Source: Clostridia bacterium (GTDB taxonomy: Bacteria > Bacillota > Clostridia > Oscillospirales > Acutalibacteraceae). From it: 64,000 bases of DNA. The DNA lies in contig JAFSPP010000029.1 in the NCBI GenBank assembly GCA_017451425.1, forward strand, positions 1-64,000, read 5' to 3'. Shown piece after piece: positions 56,582 to 64,000 of the stretch (position 1 is the stretch's first letter; the number at the start of each line of letters is the position of its first letter). The translations under genes were made by a program, and so were the position numbers. The notes beneath the pieces are model-generated. The model made no database searches and was not told the DNA's origin. It worked only from the letters and a program-made list of their open reading frames with translations.

Positions 56582-57397
56582 ATGGAGACTACAAAGCGCC
56601 CAAGAATTATATATTTGTTGCTTGCAGCTATGTTTATCGTAACTGCCGCTGTGGCTATGCCCACAACTAATGCGAAATACAGCACAACAAAAACTTACAA
56701 TATTGCGATTCAAAGCATAGTTAAAAATAAAAGTTATAGAGTCGTAAGAACAACTGCAGTAGATAAAACCGTAAATTTCTCGCCTAAATACGACAGTGCT
56801 ACAGATACAAAAATACCTTCATCTGTATCATCATTTATTGCAAACACTACTAATTCCAATACAGCTCCCGTTTATATCTTTTGGTCCGATCAGTCGTATA
56901 CAATTGATGGTAAAACCTATAGCAATAGTTACACCAGAGAGAAATTGGATGGTTCCACTACGTATCACTATAAAGGAACTGCTATTGAAAACTTTATAAA
57001 AACGAATTTTAATGCAACAAAACTGAATGATGAAATCACAAATCATATTGTGACAGGATCGAGGTTTTATGGTAGTTCCACCTATACGTACACAGTCGGT
57101 ACAGATTTAACTGAGGGTTGGTACTATATTAAGATACCGTATTACAAAGCACTTGGAGGCTATGGTGTATTAGCTCGTAATACAAGGTATTGTTTTTCTT
57201 TGTTCTATCTGCCTGCAGCTCAGGTTGATTCATATGAGAATGACCTTCAGCTGAATCCGGAAAAGATTGCAATGTTTAGTGGCGGAAGGATTGTATTTAC
57301 GCTCGAAGAAAACGGCTTTATTGTTGATCAGTATGCAGCTGCTACCAAAATTGTTTTCAGTCAAGCAAGGTTTACAACCGAAGAGGTTCCGGCATAA
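56582..57397 (+). CDS. AT-rich exported protein with SipW-like signal
   Basis: 271 residues. The signal IIYLLLAAMFIVTAAVAMPTTNAKYSTTKTYN carries the A-K-Y-S-T processing signature seen in SipW substrates. The mature part is rich in Tyr, Thr, Ser and Asn, has many short strands (TYTYTVGTDLTEGWYYIKIPYYKALGGYGVLAR) and matches no family I recognise. GC content is clearly lower than in flanking genes, and this continues from the last third of the gene before. It is the last gene before a strong terminator. I infer an adhesin-like or tip component, with low certainty. Confidence 0.62.
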   Translation: METTKRPRIIYLLLAAMFIVTAAVAMPTTNAKYSTTKTYNIAIQSIVKNKSYRVVRTTAVDKTVNFSPKYDSATDTKIPSSVSSFIANTTNSNTAPVYIFWSDQSYTIDGKTYSNSYTREKLDGSTTYHYKGTAIENFIKTNFNATKLNDEITNHIVTGSRFYGSSTYTYTVGTDLTEGWYYIKIPYYKALGGYGVLARNTRYCFSLFYLPAAQVDSYENDLQLNPEKIAMFSGGRIVFTLEENGFIVDQYAAATKIVFSQARFTTEEVPA

Positions 57398-57425
57398 TGG
57401 AATAAGTTTTTTGCGGGTCGCAGAT

Positions 57426-57460
57426 GCACCCTGCTCGGGTTGAGCAGGGTGCTTTTAATT
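57426..57460 (+). terminator. Terminator of the fibre operon
   Basis: GCACCCTGCTC pairs perfectly with GAGCAGGGTGC around GGGTT and is followed by TTTTAATTT. Confidence 0.93.
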
Positions 57461-57523
57461 TGTGCAAAGTGCTACATCGCATAGGGAAAACAGGTATAAA
57501 CGGTACGGATTTTGTGTTTAAGG

Positions 57524-57600
57524 AAATAAAAAGCACAGAACCTAGTCCCGGTGTCAGTCTAGCTTAAAAGAGCTAAGTGGATCACCCATCGGTTCTGTGT
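57524..57600 (-). ncRNA. Structured small RNA of unknown family, with own promoter and terminator
   Basis: About 77 nt on the minus strand. Its ends pair in a 9-bp stem, CACAGAACC (57599-57591) with GGTTCTGTG (57542-57534), followed by C-TTTTT-A-TTT, an intrinsic terminator. Inside are a GGTG/CACC helix, asymmetric internal loops containing TGAT and CTGA, and a TAGCT/AGCTA hairpin with a CTTTTA loop. It does not fit tRNA, SRP RNA, tmRNA or a riboswitch I know. No open reading frame of note is present. A trans-acting sRNA is one possibility. Confidence 0.6.
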
Positions 57601-57606
57601 GTCTTA

Positions 57607-57635
57607 AGTGTAGCATAGCTTATACCGGTTGTCAA
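57607..57635 (-). promoter_or_regulatory. Promoter of the small RNA
   Basis: Minus-strand TTGACA (57630-57635) and TACACT (57607-57612) are separated by 17 nt, placing the start at about 57600, exactly where the outer stem begins. Confidence 0.7.
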
Positions 57636-57768
57636 ATCATGTGTTAGATTCTGTTTCATTATATATGTTTTATTATTTATATTGATTTTAAAGGGGGATG
57701 AGTTTATAATATTATCGTGTAATTTTGCCTTTTTTTAAGGAATATGAAAAGTTTGCGAGGAATTCTAT
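57636..57768 (+). promoter_or_regulatory. Upstream region of the pilB-like gene
   Basis: AT-rich leader. A TATAAT at about 57705 and neighbouring TATATTGAT are possible promoter elements, but no clear -35 at 17 nt is visible. GAGGAATT 8 nt upstream of ATG 57769 is the ribosome site. Confidence 0.4.
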
Positions 57769-59448
57769 ATGAGAAATATGCCAATCGGTGAAATGCTCAA
57801 AGAGTATGGTTACGTTACCGATGAACAGATAAGGGAAGCTCTTGCTATACAGAAGCAGGACCGTACCAAGAAGCTCGGTCAGATTCTTGTAGAGCTCGGC
57901 TACATCACAGAGAAGGAAGTTCTTGATGCCCTCGGTAAGAGGATGGGACTCCAGATTATCAAGCTTGATAACTTCAAGGTAGACACCAATGCGGTTGCAC
58001 GTATTCCCAAGCAGCTGGCTTCAAAGTACAACATGATCGCCATTGCCGAGGATGAGAGCAAGTTGACGGTTGCCATGTCTGACCCGCTGAACTTCTATGC
58101 GGTTGAAGATGTTCGTCAGACAACCGGTATGACCCTTGAGGTTTACCTTTGCGAATCCAGCAATATCGTTGCGGCAATTGACCGTTACTACGCTGAGATT
58201 TCAACAAAGACCGCTGCTCAGCAGGCTAACGTAGGTGTTGACCTTCCTACGAACCAGGCTGTTCAGGAACTCGAAGAGGCAGACGTAGGTGACGATGTTC
58301 CTATCGTTAAATTCCTTAACTCTCTTCTTGTACACGGTTACACGACACACGCATCGGATATTCATATTGAGCCGTTTGAGAAGGAGACGGTTGTACGTCT
58401 TCGTACCGACGGTATGCTTGTTCAGTACGTTACCCTCGCAGCGGCTATCAACAAGCAGCTTATTGCACGTATCAAGATTATGTCAGGCCTTGACATCGCT
58501 GAGCGCCGTATCCCTCAGGACGGTCACTTCAGACAGATTATTGAAGGCTACGACATGAACGTCCGTGTTTCCACACTTCCTACCGTTTACGGTGAAAAGG
58601 CTGTTCTTCGTTACCTCGCAACGAACAATAAGCTTGACCGTACTGAGTCATACGGTATGAACCAGGAGAACTACCAGAAGATGCAGACAATCCTTCGTAA
58701 CCCGAACGGTATTATCTACATCACCGGTCCTACAGGTTCAGGTAAAACAACAACTCTTTACATGATCCTGGATACACTTGCTCAGAAGCCTATCAACGTA
58801 TCAACCGTTGAGGACCCTGTTGAGCGTACACTTCCGCACATTAACCAGACACAGGTTAACGTACTCGCGGGCATGACCTTCGCGGCCGGCCTTCGTTCTC
58901 TTCTCCGTCAGGACCCTGACGTTATAATGGTCGGTGAGACCCGTGACGGTGAGACCGCTGAAATCTCCGTTCGTGCTGCTATCACAGGACACTTGGTTTG
59001 CTCCACACTGCATACGAACGACGCACTTTCATCTATTGTACGTCTTGAGGATATGGGCGTTGAGCCTTACCTCGTTGCAAACTCAGTTGTAGGTATCGTT
59101 GCGCAGCGTCTTATGCGTAAGGTATGCCCGAACTGTAAGGAAGAGTATGAGCCGGATAACGTTGAGTGTGAGGCCATGGGCGCTCACCCCGCAACGGTCG
59201 CACGCGGCAAGGGCTGCCACCAGTGCAACGGCACAGGCTACAAAGGACGTATCGCGATCCACGAGATCGTTGTTATTGATAAGACGCTTCGCCGCATGAT
59301 CGCAGACAGAGCGGACATGGACGACATGATCAGATACGCTGTTGAAGAACAGCACATGAGCACACTGAAGGCTTCTGCTTTGAAACTTGTTGAAGAGAAG
59401 ATCACAACAGTTGAAGAGATGCTTAAGGTTGTTCAGACATCCGAGTAA
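57769..59448 (+). CDS. pilB: PilB/GspE-family type IV pilus assembly ATPase
   Basis: 559 residues. Two-part N-terminal MshEN domain (GEMLKEYGYVTDEQIREAL, LGQILVELGYITEKEVLDAL), then the ATPase core with DIHIEPFEKETVVRLRTDG, Walker A GPTGSGKTTTLY, the Asp box TVEDPVERTL and Walker B PDVIMVGETRDGETA. A four-Cys zinc site (CPNC...CHQC) precedes a C-terminal helical end. It drives extension of type IV pili or secretion pseudopili. No pilC, pilT, pilD or pilin gene lies within reach, so it is an orphan here. Codon bias is strong. Confidence 0.95.
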   Translation: MRNMPIGEMLKEYGYVTDEQIREALAIQKQDRTKKLGQILVELGYITEKEVLDALGKRMGLQIIKLDNFKVDTNAVARIPKQLASKYNMIAIAEDESKLTVAMSDPLNFYAVEDVRQTTGMTLEVYLCESSNIVAAIDRYYAEISTKTAAQQANVGVDLPTNQAVQELEEADVGDDVPIVKFLNSLLVHGYTTHASDIHIEPFEKETVVRLRTDGMLVQYVTLAAAINKQLIARIKIMSGLDIAERRIPQDGHFRQIIEGYDMNVRVSTLPTVYGEKAVLRYLATNNKLDRTESYGMNQENYQKMQTILRNPNGIIYITGPTGSGKTTTLYMILDTLAQKPINVSTVEDPVERTLPHINQTQVNVLAGMTFAAGLRSLLRQDPDVIMVGETRDGETAEISVRAAITGHLVCSTLHTNDALSSIVRLEDMGVEPYLVANSVVGIVAQRLMRKVCPNCKEEYEPDNVECEAMGAHPATVARGKGCHQCNGTGYKGRIAIHEIVVIDKTLRRMIADRADMDDMIRYAVEEQHMSTLKASALKLVEEKITTVEEMLKVVQTSE

Positions 59449-59465
59449 TTTTTTTAATTTCGGAC

Positions 59466-59485
59466 TTTCCTTTTAGGAAATTTTT
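59466..59485 (+). terminator. Weak terminator after pilB
   Basis: TTTCCT pairs with AGGAAA around TTT and is followed by TTTTTGTTTTTG. The stem is only 6 bp and AT-rich. Confidence 0.5.
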
Positions 59486-59550
59486 GTTTTTGTTTGATTG
59501 TTTTTTGCTTTTAGTTTAGCTTTTGATTTTAGTTTTGGAGGATTAAGGTT

Positions 59551-61704
59551 ATGGCTTTAAGTCAGCAGAGAAAGGGACAGTTGTTTACGGTCCTTTTGTC
59601 GCTTCTCATAGTCTTGGTGCTGACCATGCTTATTATCGGCATTTGCATTCTGAGTTATACTATCTCGTTTGTAAATGGCGAGATAGCTATTGATCTTGAC
59701 GCCTACAAGAACAGCCAGGACCAGACCTCTATCATCTATGCTTATGACGCGGCCGGGGAGCCGTACGAGATAGCGCGTCTTCACGGTGAGGAAAACCGTA
59801 TATGGGTTGACCTTCAGGATATTCCGGAAGATGTCCAGAACGCTTTCATCTGTCTTGAAGACAAGCGCTTTTACAATCACCCCGGCGTCGACTGGCTCAG
59901 AACTTTCAAAGCCGTTATTACCCTTGGCAGGTCGGGCGGCGGTTCAACCCTGACGCAGCAGCTCATCAAGAACCTGACTGATGAGAAGCAGGCCACGGTT
60001 GCACGTAAGTTCAACGAGATTCTCTATGCGCTGAACATGGAGAAGAATTTCGATAAGTCGGAAATTTTGGAGGCTTATCTCAACACGATTCCTCTGGGTT
60101 CGGGCTGCTACGGTGTACAGACCGCCGCCCAGAAATACTTCGGTAAGGACATTACCGAAATCAATGCCTCGGAAGCTGCGGTTATGGCTGCCATAACCAA
60201 GGCGCCCACAAAGTACAATCCTTTGCTCAACCCCGACAACAACAAACGTCGTCAGCTTCTCTGCCTTGACTATATGAGAGACCAGAAGAAGCTCACAAAG
60301 GACGAGTATAACGAGGCCGTAAATTACAAACTCGTTTTCACAAACGATCCGAATTTTGTACCTTCAAAAGAAGTCTCCAAGACTTTAAAACAGGATACCA
60401 AGATAAACAGCTACTATGTCGATTTCGTAATCGATTCAGTCATCAAGGACTTAAAGAGCCAGTACGGCTACACACAGAGCGAGGCTTACCGTATGATTTA
60501 CTACGGTGGTCTGAAGATCTACTGTGCGCTTGATGACAAGATCCAGGCCGCCGCCGAGGATATCTACGTAAACCGTACGGGATTCCCGGAGGAGAAGGAG
60601 AGAACCGAAGACGGTTCCAACGGAACCAAGAAGAAGGTTCAGTCCGGCATTACGATCATGAACTACGAAGGACGTGTAGTTGCAATGGTCGGCGGCGCAG
60701 GTAAAAAGACCATAAACCGCGGACTCAACCGTGCGACGGACGCAGTCAGGTCGCCCGGTTCCTCAATCAAGCCGCTGTCCGTTTACGGACCCGGCATTGA
60801 CAAGAACGTATTGAATTACTCAACACGTCTTCTTGATTACGGTATCATAGTCAACGGCCAGCGCTGGCCCCGTAACTTCTCAGGTTCCATGGGCTCAGAA
60901 GACAGCTATTGCATCTTGCAGTCAGCGGTTGCCCAGTCCCTGAACACTACATCGGCACAGGCACTGAAGAGAGTAGGTCTTGATACCTCTTTCGACTATG
61001 TTACAAACCACTTCCACCTCTCAACACTTATTGCTGACGGTGACAATACCGACAAGAATTTCTCGTCACTGGCCGTCGGCGGTATGTCAAGAGGTGTAAC
61101 CACACTTGAGATGTGCGCCGCTTACTGCACATTCGGTAACGGCGGTAAATACTATAAGCCGTATTGCTACTACAAGGTAACTGACTTCTCAGGAAAGAAC
61201 GTCTACCTTGAGACAGCCGCAAATCCTGAACAGGCCATCGGTGAGGACACTGCCACTATCATGAACAGAATCCTCCAGACCGTTACACAGGGCGGCGGTA
61301 CAGGTTACGGCAAGGGCGTTTCGGGATTCACTACTTACATGAAGACCGGTACAACCTCAGACACCAAGGATAAATGGTGCTGCGGCGGTACACCTTACTA
61401 CTGCGCGGCCGTATGGTTCGGCTACGACAAGCAGGAAGAGATGCAGACGGGCGGAGCAAACCCGGCCGCCAACATCTGGTCAGCCGTTATGAACAAGGTT
61501 CATGACGGACTTCCCGAAAAGGACTTTGAATACTCGGGTACCGTAGTTTCACGCTCGTACTGCAGAGAGTCAGGACTCCTCGCCGGGGCCGGCTGTACGC
61601 AGACAGGCGGAGGCTGGTACAAAGCAAACCGTCTTCCCGGGGTTTGCGACGGTTCTGAGCACGCAGATGCGAAGGCCGCAGCTGAGGCTGAAAAACAGGG
61701 ATAA
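59551..61704 (+). CDS. Class A penicillin-binding protein (PBP1A type)
   Basis: 717 residues. One N-terminal membrane helix (LLSLLIVLVLTMLIIGICILSY) is followed by the GT51 transglycosylase domain, with EDKRFYNHPGVDW (catalytic Glu) and GGSTLTQQLIKNLT, and the transpeptidase domain with SPGSSIKP (SxxK), SLN in AQSLNTTSA and the KTG in MKTGTTSDTKDKW. It polymerises and cross-links peptidoglycan outside the membrane. GGAGG is 10 nt from the ATG in a T-rich leader. Confidence 0.96.
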   Translation: MALSQQRKGQLFTVLLSLLIVLVLTMLIIGICILSYTISFVNGEIAIDLDAYKNSQDQTSIIYAYDAAGEPYEIARLHGEENRIWVDLQDIPEDVQNAFICLEDKRFYNHPGVDWLRTFKAVITLGRSGGGSTLTQQLIKNLTDEKQATVARKFNEILYALNMEKNFDKSEILEAYLNTIPLGSGCYGVQTAAQKYFGKDITEINASEAAVMAAITKAPTKYNPLLNPDNNKRRQLLCLDYMRDQKKLTKDEYNEAVNYKLVFTNDPNFVPSKEVSKTLKQDTKINSYYVDFVIDSVIKDLKSQYGYTQSEAYRMIYYGGLKIYCALDDKIQAAAEDIYVNRTGFPEEKERTEDGSNGTKKKVQSGITIMNYEGRVVAMVGGAGKKTINRGLNRATDAVRSPGSSIKPLSVYGPGIDKNVLNYSTRLLDYGIIVNGQRWPRNFSGSMGSEDSYCILQSAVAQSLNTTSAQALKRVGLDTSFDYVTNHFHLSTLIADGDNTDKNFSSLAVGGMSRGVTTLEMCAAYCTFGNGGKYYKPYCYYKVTDFSGKNVYLETAANPEQAIGEDTATIMNRILQTVTQGGGTGYGKGVSGFTTYMKTGTTSDTKDKWCCGGTPYYCAAVWFGYDKQEEMQTGGANPAANIWSAVMNKVHDGLPEKDFEYSGTVVSRSYCRESGLLAGAGCTQTGGGWYKANRLPGVCDGSEHADAKAAAEAEKQG

Positions 61705-61715
61705 GGTCGTAAATG

Positions 61716-61750
61716 ATGCGGCGACATTTGTTGTCGCCGCATTTGATTTT
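61716..61750 (+). terminator. Terminator between the PBP gene and ruvX
   Basis: ATGCGGCGACA pairs perfectly with TGTCGCCGCAT around TTTGT and is followed by TTGATTTT. Confidence 0.85.
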
Positions 61751-61763
61751 AAGTGAGGAAATT

Positions 61764-62186
61764 ATGGTAATACTCGGTGTTGACTACGGGTATGCGCGCA
61801 CGGGACTCTCTGTCTGCGATGCGCTTGAGGTATTGGCATCACCCGCAGGAGTAATAACTGAATCTTACATGCCGAAGGTAGCAAAGCGTATCGCTGAGGA
61901 AGCCGCTTCACGAAACGCCGAGCTTATTGTCGTAGGGCTGCCGCTTAATATGGACGGCTCTAAGGGCTCGCATGCTGAGGCATCTGAAAAGCTCGCGGAG
62001 ATTTTGCGCTCCGAGTACGGGCTTTCTGTTGAACTGTTTGACGAGCGTCTTACGACTGTCGAGGCATACGGTCTCTTAAGTGAGTCCGGCACCTTCGGAA
62101 AAAAGCGCCGCGATGTAGTTGATTCGGTTGCAGCAACCATAATACTGAAAGACTTTTTATCCGCCCGCGAGAACGGAGACAATTGA
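61764..62186 (+). CDS. ruvX: Holliday-junction resolvase-like / pre-16S rRNA nuclease
   Basis: 140 residues from ATG 61764 (GTGAGGAAA upstream). The RNase H-like fold motifs are LGVDYGYARTGLSV (Asp), ELIVVGLPLNMDGSKGSHA, FDERLTTVEA (Glu) and RRDVVDSVAATIILKDFL (Asp). YqgF homologues process the 5' end of 16S rRNA, and a role in junction resolution has also been proposed. TGATG overlap couples it to the helicase gene. Confidence 0.93.
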   Translation: MVILGVDYGYARTGLSVCDALEVLASPAGVITESYMPKVAKRIAEEAASRNAELIVVGLPLNMDGSKGSHAEASEKLAEILRSEYGLSVELFDERLTTVEAYGLLSESGTFGKKRRDVVDSVAATIILKDFLSARENGDN

Positions 62187-64000
62187 TGGATTACAGAGAA
62201 AGAATGAACAACATGCAGCGGGAGGCCATTGAGACTACTGAAGGCCCGCTGCTTATACTTGCAGGCGCAGGTTCGGGAAAGACAACGGTATTGGTGTCCA
62301 GAATCGCTCACATCGTCAGCACGGGGCTTGCAAAGCCCTGGGAGATACTTGCCATCACTTTCACGAACAAGGCCGCAAACGAGCTCAAGGAGCGTCTTGC
62401 GCTGTACCTCGGCGAAGAGGTGGCGAAAGATGTCTGGGCAGGCACCTTCCATGCCGTCTGCGCACGCATACTGCGCCGCTCGGGTTCTGTGCTCGGTTAC
62501 TCCTCGCACTTTACCATCTATGACACGGATGACTCGAAGCGTATTGTGAAGGAATGCCAGAGGCTTCTTGATATTGATGACAAGTTTATGCCGCACAAGA
62601 GCATTCTCTCGGCCATTAGCAAGGCGAAGGATGTCCTTATGGAACCTGATGAGTTCATGGCTCAGGCAGGCAACAATCCGCGTGAGAAGAAGATAGCGGA
62701 GTGCTACAAGCTTTATCAGCAGCTTTTAAAGAACGCTGACGCCATGGATTTTGACGATATCATCGTCAATGCGGTAAAACTCCTTCGGGCCGACAAGGAC
62801 GTCAGGGAGTACTACCAGGCGAAATTTAAATATGTCCATGTGGATGAGTATCAGGACACAAACCATGCACAGTATGTCCTGACATCTCTCTTTGCAGGCG
62901 GATACAACAATATCTGCGTTGTCGGTGATGACGACCAGAGTATCTACAAGTTCCGCGGTGCGACAATCGAGAACATCATGGACTTTGAGAAGCATTACAA
63001 GAATGCAAAACTCATACGTCTCGAGCAGAACTACCGCTCGACCGGAAACATACTCTCGGCCGCAAACTCGGTTATCTCAAATAACAAGGAGAGGAAGGGC
63101 AAGAACCTCTGGACGGAAGCTCCGGATGGCGCTCTCATAACTCTCTATACCGCAGATTCCGAGACTGACGAAGGAGTCTACATCGCCGATGAGATTATTA
63201 CTGCGGTGGCAAACGGAGGACATTACTCCGACAATGCGGTTTTGTACCGCATGAATGCCCAGTCGAACGCCATTGAGCGTGCGTTCGTGAGAATGGGCGT
63301 GCCGTATCAGATTGTCGGCGGCAGGCGCTTCTATGAGCGCAAGGAGATCCGCGACGCGATGGCTTACCTGACACTCGTCGTGAATCCTTCGGATTCGATT
63401 AAACTGCGTCGCGTCATAAATGAGCCGAAGCGCGGCATAGGCGACACCACCGTAAATGCCGCCGCCGAGATTGCCGCAGGCATCGGAATATCCGTCTTCG
63501 AGGTAATGGAGCAGGCTGACCAGTATGAGCGTCTCTCACGCTCTGCAGGCAAACTTAAGGCTTTCACGGATATGATCAACTCCCTGCGCGAAAAAGCCCT
63601 TGATGAGCCTCTCCCGGCACTTTATGACGATCTTCTTGAGGCGACGGGCTACATCGATTACTTAAAGAATGATAAAGATACATTTGAGGACCGCTGTCAG
63701 AACCTTCAGGAACTCAAGACGAATATGATTCACTACCTTGATGACAACCCTGACGGTGACCTTGAGGGCTTCCTTGAGGAGACGGCGCTCCTGTCCGATA
63801 TCGATGAGAAAAACGATACCGCTGACAAGGTTGTGCTCATGACCCTTCACTCGGCCAAGGGCCTCGAATTCCCGACCGTTTTCATGGTCGGAATGGAGGA
63901 GGGACTCTTCCCGGGAAGGCAGAGTATAGGTGACTCCGCAGAGGTGGAGGAGGAACGCCGCCTCGCCTATGTCGGAATTACCCGCGCAAAGCAGAAACTT
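62186..64000 (+). CDS. pcrA: UvrD/PcrA-type DNA helicase, N-terminal part (runs off the window)
   Basis: 605 codons are visible without a stop, from ATG 62186 overlapping the ruvX stop. Superfamily 1A motifs in order: NMQREAI (Q), LAGAGSGKTTVL (I), ITFTNKAANELKERL (Ia), VDEYQDTN (II), GDDDQSIYKFRGA (III), QNYRST (IV), TLHSAKGLEFPTVFMVGMEEG (V) and RLAYVGITRAKQ (VI). It unwinds DNA 3'-5' in excision repair and replication. The C-terminal 100-150 residues lie outside. PcrA is preferred over UvrD only because of the Gram-positive context. Confidence 0.93.
   Translation, partial: MDYRERMNNMQREAIETTEGPLLILAGAGSGKTTVLVSRIAHIVSTGLAKPWEILAITFTNKAANELKERLALYLGEEVAKDVWAGTFHAVCARILRRSGSVLGYSSHFTIYDTDDSKRIVKECQRLLDIDDKFMPHKSILSAISKAKDVLMEPDEFMAQAGNNPREKKIAECYKLYQQLLKNADAMDFDDIIVNAVKLLRADKDVREYYQAKFKYVHVDEYQDTNHAQYVLTSLFAGGYNNICVVGDDDQSIYKFRGATIENIMDFEKHYKNAKLIRLEQNYRSTGNILSAANSVISNNKERKGKNLWTEAPDGALITLYTADSETDEGVYIADEIITAVANGGHYSDNAVLYRMNAQSNAIERAFVRMGVPYQIVGGRRFYERKEIRDAMAYLTLVVNPSDSIKLRRVINEPKRGIGDTTVNAAAEIAAGIGISVFEVMEQADQYERLSRSAGKLKAFTDMINSLREKALDEPLPALYDDLLEATGYIDYLKNDKDTFEDRCQNLQELKTNMIHYLDDNPDGDLEGFLEETALLSDIDEKNDTADKVVLMTLHSAKGLEFPTVFMVGMEEGLFPGRQSIGDSAEVEEERRLAYVGITRAKQKL

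Noticed and set aside
57534-57600. A + strand riboswitch or leader element for pilB
   Set aside because: The T-run and a promoter with 17-nt spacing are on the minus strand. On the + strand the stem has no terminator or expression platform, and the motif fits no riboswitch class I know.

Overview
The window reads as a chromosomal segment from a member of the Clostridia (Firmicutes), probably of the gut-type Oscillospiraceae/Ruminococcaceae kind. Pointers are a Gram-positive gene repertoire (ScpA/ScpB, CdaA/CdaR, RemA, PrkC/Stp, SipW, GerW, DUF1292, YqhQ/DUF1385), a V-type ATPase operon in the order known from Enterococcus hirae ntp, strong AGGAGG ribosome binding sites, sigma-A promoters with 17-nt spacers, and moderate GC. 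GerW (YtfJ) hints at spore-forming ancestry. The genus cannot be fixed from the sequence alone. Almost all genes lie on the + strand; minus-strand items are a transglutaminase-like protein, DUF1292 with a 6S-like RNA, prs, tRNA-Leu and one small RNA candidate.

Layout. 1-6.7 kb: the end of a probable MBL-fold hydrolase, an exported transglutaminase-like protein (-), then an envelope operon of a lipoprotein, a TFIIB-type zinc-ribbon protein, a TPM protein, a Tim44-like zinc-ribbon protein and an SPFH zinc-ribbon protein. This resembles Bacillus ydjGHI without pspA. 6.8-12.9 kb: coaX, an alpha/beta hydrolase, a coiled-coil protein, a 6S-like RNA, DUF1292, ligA and prs. 13.1-22.0 kb: a complete V-ATPase operon (H-I-K-E-C-F-A-B-D) whose K subunit keeps the Na+ ligand set. 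22.0-24.8 kb: an OhrR-type regulator with its own operator, a membrane-tethered PHP phosphatase and a lipoprotein.

24.85-25.16 kb (-): a tRNA-Leu(UAA) gene split by a 226-nt group I intron of the kind best known from cyanobacteria and plastids. This is the most striking item in the window.

25.3-34.5 kb: an RraB-like protein, cyclophilin, ispF, cdaA-cdaR (c-di-AMP), an FG-GAP-like membrane protein, a two-component system, YqhQ and prmC. 34.6-38.8 kb: an M50 protease, scpA, scpB, DUF2953, gerW and rluB. 38.8-52.3 kb: a long housekeeping run yicC-remA-gmk-rpoZ-priA-def-fmt-M-peptidase-rsmB-rlmN-stp-prkC-rsgA and an exported propeller-like protein.

52.35-57.46 kb: an accessory surface-fibre module. 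A strong promoter drives a SipW-type signal peptidase, a TasA/camelysin-like subunit, an attenuating terminator, a membrane-anchored protein with a helical spacer and a TasA-like C-terminus, and two further SipW-type exported proteins. Base composition drops sharply inside the penultimate gene. A self-contained small RNA candidate (-) follows. 57.8-64 kb: an orphan pilB-type ATPase, a class A PBP, ruvX and the start of a pcrA/uvrD helicase that runs off the window.
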